This document shows positions 35,476 to 48,959 of a stretch of DNA of 64,000 bases, piece by piece. Under the pieces are notes generated by a model, which was given only the letters and a program-made list of their open reading frames with translations, made no database searches and was not told the DNA's origin. This DNA is from Tubiluchus corallicola. Its lineage: Eukaryota; Priapulida; Priapulimorpha; Priapulimorphida; Tubiluchidae. Made by a program: the position numbers and the translations under genes. The stretch covers positions 491,418 to 555,417 of the forward strand of contig JAQGDQ010000086.1 in NCBI GenBank assembly GCA_030141605.1, read 5' to 3'. Every line of letters begins with the position of its first letter. Position 1 is the stretch's first letter.

Positions 35476-38400
35476 CTAAAATGAAATAATAAAGGTTTGG
35501 GTCAAAAATGAGCAGTATGGCTGTCTCTATTGCTATACAGTAAACTCTGTTTAACTCCTTCAGGACCGCAAGAGTTTGCAGCATTTTCCATGGGTTCAAC
35601 AAAAATTGCTCTCACTAAGCAGCGATTAAGTTATATTTGATAATTTTCCTACATTTCTACTCCTAACACAATGGATTTTTACACCAAAAATTATGGATGA
35701 AATGCATTTGCTTACCTTAGTCTAATTAAAGATCGGCTTTTTGACAAAAAAAAATCGAAAAAAGATTTCAGTAACTGCAGTGTTTGTATTGTAACAAAGT
35801 ACAGTATCACTTGTACAAAATTAGCTAATGCAGAAAATTTCAACTATCCAGACACTATACTCTGATACAATTTGGTCTCAAGTCTACTCTATTTTTAAGG
35901 AAAAATTCCTGTTAAAAGATGAAACAACCTTATTTTCTCCTTGGTGGACTGGTTGGTTTTCCTAGAATTCTGTACAGCAGATAGTTCTCTTAAGCTGTAG
36001 CAAGAGCTATAGCAATCAATAAAGTAGTGTGTACGATCACGCAACTGTACAACAGATTAAGCCGTTGGATGGTGTGCCTGAAAAGGGCGTCCTTTTTCTT
36101 AATTTTATCTACTTATAAATGTTTAAACAAATAGCGTGATTGGATAGCTGAGATTCATCTGAATAGAGCAGTAACTAATTTGTAATCATTTAGTTATGTC
36201 TGTGCTCATACAGTAGCAGTAAAGTCATAGGTCTTATAAGAACTATTATTAATGATGCGGTCCTAAAGGAGTTATGGAGGCATCGAAATTACAGGCTAAC
36301 TAACTTACTTATCAATATATTGGGTAAGAAATGCACAGTAGAAATGTTAAGCAACAGCATTCGTGTAATTATCCATCAGCATTGGGATCAGACAGCTGCA
36401 CATAAATTGTACATTATTTTTGCGGCCAATGTCGAGTATTGCTTTTCATCAACGGCCACTGCAGTAATTATGCGTCCACAAGATGTGAGACATAATAATT
36501 GAATTTTCTTTATTATTCTCACAGCTCACATGTTTAACACAGTGTCCCAAACCACTAAATATACAGGTAAAACTACCATTACTATAAATTATTCACAAAA
36601 AAAATGTATAAATGTTGAATTACTAATTTAGCGATATAAGACGTTAAATTACTACTTTTGAGGTATAAAACGTTGAATCACTACTTTAGCGGTATAAAAT
36701 GATGAATTACTACTTTAGCAATATAAGGTGTTAAATTACTATTTTGGCGACATAAGATGTTAAAATACTACTTTGAAGATATAAGAAGTTGAATTACTAT
36801 TTTGGTAATCTGAAATTTTAAATTACTACGTTGGCATATAAAATGTAAAATTACTACTATAGCAATATAAAAACTTCAATTACTTCTTTAGCGGCGAAAA
36901 AATTGGTTGAGTGTCTCGCCAAATCTACAGATCGCCCGCATAAGAAAACAAAATTTTGCAAAAAAATTGCTTATAATACCAGGAATTCATTACTTACCTA
37001 TCTATAAATTGAGTAAGTCGTACGTAAGCTATACATGCCGCATCGTCTCCCAGTAAATGTACACACGGATTCACGATAGTGGTATTTGTCTTACTCGACA
37101 GCTTGTTAAGAACTGAAAAGTGAAACCGGCTGTTTATAAACTAAGTATTAAGTGTGAGCCCAAATGCTTAAAGACTGAGCATTAGCAAGATAGAGCCATA
37201 AAACCTGCTGTTTGTAAATGAAGCATTTGCCACATGCAGTCATTCATCAACTTTAAAATATTCCAGAAGCATAGCCGCAAAATCTGTTGCTTTGAAACTA
37301 TACAAGCATTTACAGTGTAAAGTAACGAAATCAGAACTTCCAATTTAATGTTATACGGTTATTGATTTTTTTCTACAGTCTTGTAAATTTCAGTTTTGTA
37401 TTAAAGCAGTTTTTCTGTGGTAATATGACAAAGCATACTTCCTTATTTGTCATAAACATTTGTTAGAGGCACCTGAACTGCCTCTGTGATTTGGCATACA
37501 GAAATGTAACTTTGTTGTTATTATTGTACTTGAATTAGGACTAGGAAACGAATGGTGTTTATTACCTAAACGTTTGGAATAAATGAAAACCGTTCTTCTC
37601 AAGACTATAGTTAAAGTCATTTCTGCTAAGTTCGCACTATACCATCAAGTCAAAGCTACAATACAGAGGACTCCAACAACACTAGAACAAGCATGTTTAT
37701 GTTATAACAGTATAGACTAGTAAGTGTCTGAAAGGCACAGCCGAAAAATGAGAACTTTTAACTATATAAACAGAGTAAAAAGTTCAAAAGTATAACAAAT
37801 GAATTAACTCTAAAACCACAATAATCGTCCATTGTTTCTTTGGAATAATAATCATTCTATGGTCAGATGCCCATACTCACAGATATAGAACTCACAACCA
37901 TTTGAAATACCCTTTAACCTAGATGCAGAACAGAGAGATTCATGAACAACTTTATCCCATATGGCTTATTTAATTTCCAAACTTAAGTTTTGACTCATTT
38001 AATCTTAATTTATTTCATTCATGTATCTTGTAACAGTGTAACAGTGCTTGTTCTATGTTCTACCTTGCTTATTATCATTATTATTAGAATACAGCTGACA
38101 AAAAAAATAACAGTTTTAAAGGTCAAAAAGCAACTCAATGAGGAAACTACATGATCATTTCGAACTTAAAGAGGCGAGCAAAAATGCTCTTATAATTCTT
38201 GACTGCTCACCTTTCCTCAAGGCAGCAGTAGTAATGAGGAAATTTATGCTCATCTCAGTTTGTTGGACAAAAGCAGGGAGATCTCGGTTCGAATTTCCCG
38301 ATTGTCTGTATTTACCTATACTAAGCTAATACAGTAGGCACCACGTATTAGACTCGCGGTAATGTAGAATCAATCACCTAACTGTCTCAAAAACGTCTAG

Positions 38401-41400
38401 TACGGGCCACTCCTGACAGACAAGCTACATACGTGTCATTACACGCTGCTTGGTTGCACTGATGCTATGATGCAAACAAAGTGATGGTCCGCCAACTAGT
38501 GGGTCAGCTTGCATAACGACGGACTGTGTCCGTAGTATGCGGGACTTTTAACAATCCAGATTTTGTTCGATCTTTCTGATACCCGTGTGTGTTTATGATC
38601 ATTACAAATTTAAGGGGAAGGTAAAGATAATACTTCTTCTAGTTTCGTCTCTATAATAAATCACATTCCTAAGAAACATTCTATAGCATGTGCTGCCCTC
38701 TACTAGTTATTCGACTAAAGTTATCCAACACGTGTGCCTTACCATTGTCGAAATAAAACTTATGGAATGCCATGCCTTCAACAAGATGTCCCACTGCCTC
38801 TGGTTCAAATGAGGTCAAGCCCGGATCACAAAGCTTTCTGTTAAAGGACAAGAAAAGTGGTACGTGAAGTAGGTTTCAGAAAATCACCTTCAGCAATTTT
38901 ATGCATACATCACACTCGTGTTAAAAGAAATTTGCTTGTTTTCATTTTAAATCTACTGTTCCATGTATGTCATGCACGCAAACGTAAATCTGGGGAAGGA
39001 AAGGCAATGTTAAATTATGTCCCAAAAAACTTTCCATGCTAATCTATATTACTTAGCATTTCGCTTACCTGCTGGAAAGACTTATGTAGCCAGAAATAAT
39101 AATTTAAAATGTTCATACCAATTGGTAAAATGTCGCTGGCTCACCCTCCAGGGTGTGCCACTCGCTAACCAAAAACATATTTTTAATGCTATTGACAAGA
39201 TACAGTAATTTAAAATTTTACTTAGTAACATGTGTGCTACGAATGCTCTGATTATTTTTTCAAACTTCGCGCAATGTTATCTAAACATGCATAAAACAAC
39301 CTACCATTAAAGCGGCTGTGCCTAACGGTCATTGCGGGAGTCTAAATTTACAAGTTTTATACAGCGTTACTGTCAACGCAAGCCCTCTATGCAAAAAAGC
39401 AGTACCGTAAGTGGTATAAAATTTCAAGATGAATTTTTAAGCTTTACGTAAATGGAGGGTTTTCTTGTGCTTTAAGTATTATTCTTTATAATACACTAAT
39501 AATCCATATAATGCATACAATAATCGAAAAACTATCCAATGATTAATCATAAAAAAAAAAAAAAACATAGACAATAAAATGAGAACCATGACAATAAAAA
39601 CTTATCGAAACCGATCAACTTTTCCTGCTTTTCAAAAGTTCAGTGCAATGCATGCAAAATGGAGAATGTTGTTACATTTGCCTGACATTTCTGCATGGCT
39701 GCTTCGCTACCGTATTCCCAAAAAAAGTGTTTTCTTGAAAAATCTTACTGTCTTGTTTATAAGAATTCACCTATTAAACTGCTTTCATTGACACTAACCT
39801 TTAACATTAAAGTGTTGTTAGGGGCATTAACGATAACGATAAGTATGGCTAATTATTGCGTCGATAATTGTCGATTATCATATCGATATGAAAAAATAGT
39901 TTTTATTGTTATCATTCTAAGTATATCGTTATCAGGTCGAATTTGGTACATATCACTGCTTACCACTCACCTTTATAAAGACATTTCACTTTGGTTTTTC
40001 ATTTATGCACTGAAATTGCAGGATATCAGTTTACTGACACACGAATTTCAAGTGAGGTATTTTTAGAAGGATTATGTGCAAGCAGTATAGCTCATATAGA
40101 CATCATAAATTTAATATTATTATGTAGCAATAGGTCTATACGTAATATATTTATCTGTCATAGCTTGCATATTAATATTATTTTACGACTAAACAAAGAG
40201 GAGAATTTTGTCAAGAACTATAGTAACAAAAACTATACATTAATCGGGAGACAGCCCGCAAAATAGGTTGCTGCAATACACTTACAACTCCTTGCACAAC
40301 AACCACAATGTTTTTATCGTTCGAAATTATTCATCGTATAACATTGTATCGTCTGAAAAACAGATTATTAGTTATCCTATCGCCAAACTTGTATCGTTTA
40401 ACATCCCTACATGTCGTAACAAAAACCAGATAAACTTCAAATATAAGGATACTCAATACAGTTTTAAATAGCCAATTCTTTCAAACTGTTATTAGAAAAC
40501 AAAAAAAAAACTTTTTAATACTTACGAGTAAGTAGCAAAATCACATGTAGCAATCGCTCTAATTAAATTCTTCGTTAGCTGAATAATTTCTTCTTTTCTG
40601 CCTGAATAACAGTGGGAGTTTGGAAATCGGCAATTACAGAATTATGAAAACTGATTAGGCTTGAACAAATACTGGATACCAAGTTTTGCCAATGTGTATT
40701 GAAGGGGAAGTAATGAAAGTTGCCTATTGTAGTGTATTTTGTTTTTGCGGAGTGTTGCCACAAAAAACAATTCCAGAACTCCTCTGCCATTGTAAATTCG
40801 CAAATGTACTTAAAGCTGCATATAATTTAAGACCAAAACAACTCATACGTCTTCTTCTGTGTTCATACTACTACGCCTCAGTTTCTTTACGTTGCTGTTA
40901 CTATCCAGTAAAAAACAAAACCTGTAGATTATCGAGATTACAATAGACAGTTGGAACAGTGAACAAAATCACAGAAGGAAATGGTGTAGACTAATTCCAG
41001 TTATAATTCAAGTAGCGTAGAATAAATCAAAATATTTCTGCAATACAAACTACAATTTTAGTCTTTTAGTCTCTAAGCTGAATGATAGACTAAAGTTTAA
41101 TAAACCTGCAATTAGTCAATCATTATTAAAATAAACATTGACAAAACGAAAAGAATTTGAAAGCTAAAGACAAGGTTGGATTTAAACTGAAAACTTTTGT
41201 GGGAAGGAAGAATACTACAATAGGCGATCATCACCACGCCCCCTTCAATAAACTTTGGTGAAAGTTGGTACTAAATTATATGTTCAAACGTTTAAACTTA
41301 ATAAGTTTTTCTAACTTCTATCACAGTTATGGAACGTATTAAACTGGCAAACGTTTAAGCACAAAACATCTATAGCATTTTTTAATAAAAACAATTAGCA

Positions 41401-44400
41401 CATACAATAGATGAAATAGACACAAGCGTAAGAGCAAGGTGTCATTTGTAAATTATATTTGAAGTGAATAATCACAGAGTTTCAATTGCTCCTTTTAAAA
41501 AGACAACAAACAATTTTGTCGTACCATTGACAGAAGACTGCTGCGCCATCTGGCTGTGCGTTCGTATGTTTTCCACGGCTGCTATACCTTGTACTTCAGA
41601 TTGTATAGGTAGTCCTACAGAATAACAGAAACAATGCATGAGGTTCCACACATTGTATGGGTGCTTAAAGGCAGCATCCTTGGATGACAGTTTTGTGCAA
41701 AATCCAATAATGTTAAAACTTAGGGTTTGGAGTTGGAGTCGGGAGTAAACTTATTGTTAGAAGAGTCGGTGTTAGAATCGGTAAAAAATACACAAACTCA
41801 AATTCCAGTTACTTTTAACATTTAATGCATTTAGGCATAATGTCTCATTTTGGGACACTTTTGTATTGGTGTTTATGCAGCTAGACTATTTTTCAAGCAT
41901 AAGAAGTAGTGATGAAATGCCACTGTAGCTAAATATTGAGACTACTACAAACTATTATTTAAAGGCAGGAGTCGGAGTTGGATTTAAAATTTTGGGAGTC
42001 AGAGTTGGATCTTCTAAAATTCTAGGAGTAGGAGTCAGAGCCAGAGTCAGGAGCTTAATGTACCGACTCCACGGCCCTGTTTACTACGGCACTAGCATTA
42101 CATGGGTGCTCCCTAAAAAACATCGTTGAAAGGCAGTTTCATGCAAAAGCGAATAATAACTTTACTAGACGATCAAGCTCTCAGACTGACATTGCGGGAG
42201 CATTGTCCATACTCTAGTTTGTATCTTTACACTACAAACATTGATCGTTTTACTACAACTTTAGGAATCTACTCAGAACTGGATTTTATATTCAGATTAT
42301 AAAGAGCACATTCACAAAATTAGACCAAAACAAACTTTCTGGTTTGTTCAAAAGTATCCAATGGCAATTAATTTAACTGCCACAGTAAACATCTAATGCT
42401 ATTTAAAGGAAAAGCCAACCCTCAAAACAAATTCAATGTATTTTAATATGCATTTAAAACATTGAAATTATCATATAATGTACACGCACAAAATACCTTA
42501 CCTAAAAATCCAAAAGAAATTTAAATCTTTCGTATCACCGACAAACGAACATCCCTGCGGGAATATAAATTTGAAAAAAATGACAATTTGGTGGACTGCA
42601 CAAAGGCACGCATAACAAAGTTTCTGCAGTTCACTAAGGAATACCACTATTCTAGCTGAAAAAATCTTTGTGTTTAACTGCATTTATGTAAAAATTAGTT
42701 ATCAGATCAATTTGCAATAACTACAAAATTGCTCACACAGCTTTAATCCACAGGATTATACCTCAAAATCCACGTGAGCTAAACAATATAATTACAGATA
42801 AGCATGTAATTCTGCAAGGGTGTGAGCCTACAGTAGATGCCGCGCAGTTTACTTAAAGTAAAACCGGACCCAATCTTAAACTGTAGGTCAAAACAATCTG
42901 CTCTTTAAAATATTGAAAGAAGACATACTATTTTTTTGTAAGAATGACTTACATGAAAGAATTAGTACCACACAAATACAATTTTGCACTCGTGCCACTA
43001 GCTCTTCGCTGTTACATGCATTTCGCCATTTGCTTATTAGACGGACAAATAGCGCCTGCATTTCGGAAACGCATTGCACAAAAACAGGTGCTGTACCTTT
43101 CAGTTCAGCTGTGTTAGTTTCTGATGAGCTACGCACGTTATTTGAATTTTTATCTTAAAATATGCCTAGTTTTAGTACAACACACTGAATATCTTACAAT
43201 AGCACTGTATTTTCGTTTTTGCAAATATGTGCAACACGCTCGTGGAATACTTTTGCTGTTGAAAATGATGTTAGTTTGTGATGTTGCCAATAATTGGGCT
43301 CGCCCGCCGTTATTTAAATTTTTAATCTATTAATTAATTATCAGAAACGTTTTTGCAATATTAATCGTATTAAATGTGTACATTTATTGGACTTGAAAAT
43401 GGGATAGTATATGAAAAATCATCCTGTCTTCCTTTAACTTACAGAGTTTAGTCTTAGCTTGTTAAATTAATTTACTTTGTCGGTGTTAATTAACCGGATT
43501 GATTACCATTGGTAAGTGGCTTTCACTACATAGTAGACAAAGGGATTCACCAAAAAAAATTGTATTAATAATCTCTCATTTAACATTTTAAATCGTTTTT
43601 GTAGTTGGTAATTGTAACTAGTGTTGCTCCGGACATCCGATTCGTATCCAAAAATGGCGATATTCGCGAGATTTTGCAGGTATTCGTATTCGATATTATC
43701 TGAAAGTTATAAAAATTTGATATTCGCAAATATTCACTATACGGTTTTCGTAATGTGCAATTGAAAATGGTTTTCATGGTTTTAATATAACAGCTGAAAA
43801 TATAACTAAATAAAATATTACCAAAAAAAGAGATCGTTTTAGCCCATGTCTGTGTTTTCAACACGAAAATTTTACACACATCTTTCTTCGTTTGTATGTG
43901 GTAATACGGTGCATCTTTGGGTTAGGTCTTTTTAGATGATACATTAAATGAAAATGCTAAAGTTTGCAAACATTTACTTTATTTTTACCATTTATTTTAC
44001 CAATTTTTCATTATCCGAACTAATCCACAAATTCGATCGAATTTAGCTAAACCTATCCGAATCCGAAAGTCAATTTGAGGAAATCCGGTATTCACTATCC
44101 GGCAAAAAAGAAGTATGCTCAAGCACCTGACGGGATGAGAGCTTATATTATGTGGTAACCGGATAACACCATTTTCGTTCCAAATGAGCCCACCCAAGCT
44201 TGAAGTGATCACAACTCTAAATTAATTTTACCAGTTACACGAGGCGCTTATCACAATTTTATTGCTGAAACTTTCTAACTTTTTCTTCAAATATTAAAAT
44301 AAGCTCAACTTCCCAAGCGACTTGGCTTTTCCTTTGACAAACTTAGTAATACGTGCAAAAAAACCATCATAATTATGGTGTTAAAAGAAGGCACCTGACT

Positions 44401-47400
44401 CGTCTTTAATAGTTTGCTGTCTGTCTCCTGCCAGATCATCACTCTGACCAGAACTCTGATCGCCTGTAAGAAAAAAATGAAAATTGAAAGTAGTTCAAGC
44501 AGCGAGTGCAAATTCAGTAATCAACTCTCATCTAGGTTTTTCGCTACATGAAGATGTGATATTTTACAATAAGACTCCTAGCAAGCAACACAGTATTATT
44601 TATTTTTCAATTCATTTTTACTTGCATATATATTAGAACGTACACAATGGTACGATTACATTTCACACGTATAACTACAGAACAGAACCATACATGCAAT
44701 TACATAATCAAGCTAGATGTTTCAAAATTATGTAAATGAAACATTCAACACAATAGTAAACTGAGCAAACTAACAGTTAAAGCACAAGAAAACCCTCCAC
44801 TTCCGTAAAGTTTAAAAAAATTCGTCTTGAAATTTTATACCACTTACGTACCGTCTTTTTTCATACAGGGCTTGCGGTCGCAGTAATGCTGTATAAAACA
44901 TGTAAATTTAAACTCTTCCTGCGATAACCCAGGCATTTTGATGATAAGTCATTTGAGACAAGTTTAAATAACACTGATTAAAGTTTGAAAAAACAATCAG
45001 AGCATTCGCAGCACACACGTCATTAAGTAAGTAAAATTTTAAATTACTGCATCTTGTCAATAAGATTAAAAATAAGTTTTTTTGGTTAGTGAGTGGTGCA
45101 TCCTACAGGTGAGTCAATGACATTTCACCAATGGGTGAAAGCATTTTAAATTAATCATTTTCTTTTCTAGTTACATAAGTCTTTCAAACAGGTAAGCAAA
45201 ATGTTAAGTAATACAACTCTGCATGGAAAGTATTTTGGGACATAGTTTAGCATTTCCTTGTCTTCACCTGATTTATGTTGTGTGCATATGACATCACGTA
45301 ATGGCGTGGTTGGAATAGTATTTATGTAAAAGAACTGCCCACAGATGGCCGCTCTTTATAGTACGTGTTCTTGCCAATCTTGTACCCCGCTTATACCTTT
45401 GTGTGAATTGTACAATTTTTTATTTCGCTTCATTTCTTTTTATTTGTGAGAAAATAGCCTTTGGCTAATGTTCTCTTTGAAACATTTGAAATATTCGACA
45501 ATGAATAAAATTTTTACTACTACTACTACTAACTGCACAGCTTTGCAATGCATATCTGACCTGACATGTTTTGTTACAAAATCTATTTTCATAGCACTGT
45601 CACTAATGGTCCTTTTGAAGGCCCAATTATAGCTACGCATCGACCGTAGTTTTTCATTACGTTCTCGATACACAGTACAATGTACGCAATTTGCACATGA
45701 TATTTTAAAAAATTTCCGCAAAATAATCTCGTCCAACCCGCTACAGTTTCAAGTTTCACAGTAGTTATGTGACTTATCCGGGTTCGTTGCTATACCGCGG
45801 TTTTTTCTTTTCTTTTTGGCATAACTCAATTCTACCATCACTCCCGAACGATATGGCAAATCTTCGAGTCATCAGTTTCAATACACCCGACCAACGTGGA
45901 CACAACTCTCAATTATTTGTACAATACTCCTACACTTCTCTTCTCGTGCTGTAGGCTTTTGGAAACCACTTAATAGTGAAATTTCTGAAGCATCAGATCT
46001 GGCTCAATTTCGAAAATCGTCAGGGAGAGGCCGTCAAAAACCATGTTATGGTTAGGTCTCTTACTTCGCAAGCAACTACGTGCACATAAAAAATTTGGAT
46101 TGCAGTACGGTACTCCTGAGTTTACATGCGCAGCGCAGCGCATCCACTGATAAGCAGTTGGAGTCAGGCAACTTGACCAAGCAAAAACTCAAAAGCTACA
46201 GTAAGCTGGTACTCAAAAGTCGAAACCTGCAGAAAATCCGAGCATTTCCTTTTAAACAAAACTGAACTATTTTTGCGTACCAACATTGCACAAATCCGTG
46301 ATTTCCACTTTAATACGACTGTGAAGTTGCAATTCATCCATATCTCAAAACATGTCTTTAGGAGAGAATTATTTCGGCGTTACGTCTGGTCTTTTAATTT
46401 ACACAGGTAAATGCTACAGACTCATATCACGCTCGAAAGGTTTCGCATGACTTACTGCACAACACGCGCATGCAGGTGTATAAACGTAGGTGTGACAACT
46501 GGAGGCTAGAGTCATACTAGCCACTAATAGCTAGTAATCTAATACTGCTCCATGTCAATTGCAGACGACGCAACATTTTGCGTAATCAGTCTAACGCAGT
46601 AACGACAAAGTACAACTCACCTTTGTTGATACTGACTACATTAACAGTTTTCTATCAGAAATACAACAAATTTAAGATTAAGATTGTTTATTTATCTCCT
46701 TTAAGTTCTACAATACATGGTAGACACAGTAATAATTTTGACATTTTACAAACTAATAGATATTTGTTAGTAGCCTACTACGTGTTAAAAAGAAAGGTTA
46801 ATTGTATGGAGAAAGGGTGGAAAAAGACCATACGGCAACTAAGTCAGCCACCCCTATTTACGGATTTAATACCTTCCGTACATGGCTGCATTAGAGCTCA
46901 TTTATAACACTATTGATTTTGAAAATTCCTTCAATTCAAAAAGTCCAGCACAAATTAATGATGAAAAAATTCTGACGAACTAACAATTAGGGACTAGTAA
47001 GTATGGAGCTTCAAAGAACTGAGGAACTTCACTAGAACTGAACAGAACCGTAAAAGAAGTCAAAATGCCCTTTAAGTCTAAAAAAATCTATTAAGTCTGT
47101 TTTTTCCTTCAGAAGCTTTCGCCTCTCACGGACTTCATCAGCTGAAATCAACTTGATTTTGTTGGTTTTGGAAAGGCACTCATTTCACTCCATTCATGAC
47201 GTTTCTTGTCTGCATACCAGCTGTCACTGTTGCAAAGTCCACAACAACAGTGTCTTGTAGCACCTTTTTTAAGTTCATTGGTTGTTTTACTCTCCATTTT
47301 AGGTAACTTCTAATACAGGTGCGATCAGGACTCCATCGTTGAAGAAGTCTTTGACGAACCAAACACGATTATTAATTTTACTGCAGTATAACCCGCATTT

Positions 47401-48918
47401 TGTACGACCTGGTCGAGTGTACGTGGAGCATGCGCACTGCGTTGACTACATTTAGACTGTAATTCACCAACAACAGGCTATTGTTCACTATCGGTTAATG
47501 ATGAAATTAATCCGCAATTACCATTCTGAAATCAAACTGACAAAACGTAAACGTAAAAACTCAGACTGAGCACAGATTTGAACTAACGTAGGCCTACGCA
47601 TCCAACATCATTACTTGCCAGACTACACAGTCCCATGTTCTAGTGAATTGCGACTATCGTGGATTCAAATTAATCTTAATTAATATCCCACCATTCAACC
47701 CAGCATTCCTTAAAATGCTCTTGCTAAAGTAACTACTAAGTAATTAGAGTAATTTTTTGTAATTAATTCATAGCCTGAAACGATGCCCGGGCGATTAATT
47801 AATTATTTATAATATCAACTCCAAGATTATTAGTTGTATTTCTCACAACCTCATAGGTAGGTAGACAATTCAAAATGATTCACATGTACAGACGCAACCT
47901 ACATTGTTGTCTACAAGACTTGGGTACGCGTCTACACAAGGGAGAGCGAATAGTTTAAGATCCCCTGTGAATAGGTTGCCTGTCTCAAACCGATTAAGCT
48001 TGACAGCTCAGCTATTTTACTAAACGATCCACTGCAAACCCAAAACTCAGTATTCAAATGACAGAGTAACAACTTATGCCTTTGTTATATATTGGTTGTT
48101 ACTATACCAGTTGTAGAAATGATCCACAACAAATAAATTAATGATAGCATCATCAGGACCTGAACCGCGTGATCCCGATCTTACAGGTTAATTGGGTTCT
48201 GGGGCAGTTATCATCTCAATTAGATAGGCTTCAAGGAATCAATCATCGCCTGGTGAAGCTGCTTTCATACTCCGCTGAGTAAAATGAAGCCAGCAAAGAG
48301 ATGTATAAATTCTGTCTTCATAGTATGTGCCACACAAAATGCCCTTGAAGCTGATCTATATCAAATTTATTATCTGCAGAAGCGAGCAAGGCACTTTAAC
48401 TGTCCAAAACAGACGATCAGACTACTCACAGCAGCCGTGTCACCAGAAAATGGCAGAAATACAGTACAATATAGGTAACACACTGCACATTGCAGGAGCG
48501 TCATTGCAGGGTTCTCTTTCAGCTACATTAACCATACATTAACCCTGCATTAACCAATAATTAATTAAACAAAATAAGCGAGTGCTTAGGCCGCAGGAGA
48601 AGAAGCATTCCATACTGGATCACACAGTTTTTTCAAATCGAAAAATCACCTAAAAGTAAAATATACTGGAACATATATGGCGGTTTTCTGTGTCCGTTTA
48701 CAATATCGCAGTACGGATGGACATCAAGATTTTGGCTACTAAGCAGCTTTAGCTGGTCACTGCCCGTAGAAGGGTATTTTAGTCGTCTTTGTATTTTTAA
48801 TCTAATATCATTCTTTTATGCAATGCAAAGCTGATGTCCTAGCATTTACTGTAAATAAATCTTACTGCAAGTTTTCCTTTTTCATTTTGAAAGATAAATT
48901 TTCGATTTTACAGTTTAG

Positions 48919-48959
<41 letters not shown>

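Noticed and set aside
38245-38310. Possible tRNA (GGTTCGAATTTCC, box-B-like)
   Set aside because: No D-arm or acceptor pairing; at most a decayed SINE.
44305-44511. Minus-strand 68-codon ORF over linker exon a
   Set aside because: It is a different frame from the one required by the flanking hub exons; the phase-correct frame gives the acidic/serine-rich linker.
46578-46907. 109-codon plus-strand ORF
   Set aside because: No family signature; lies in a hub-gene intron and is consistent with chance.
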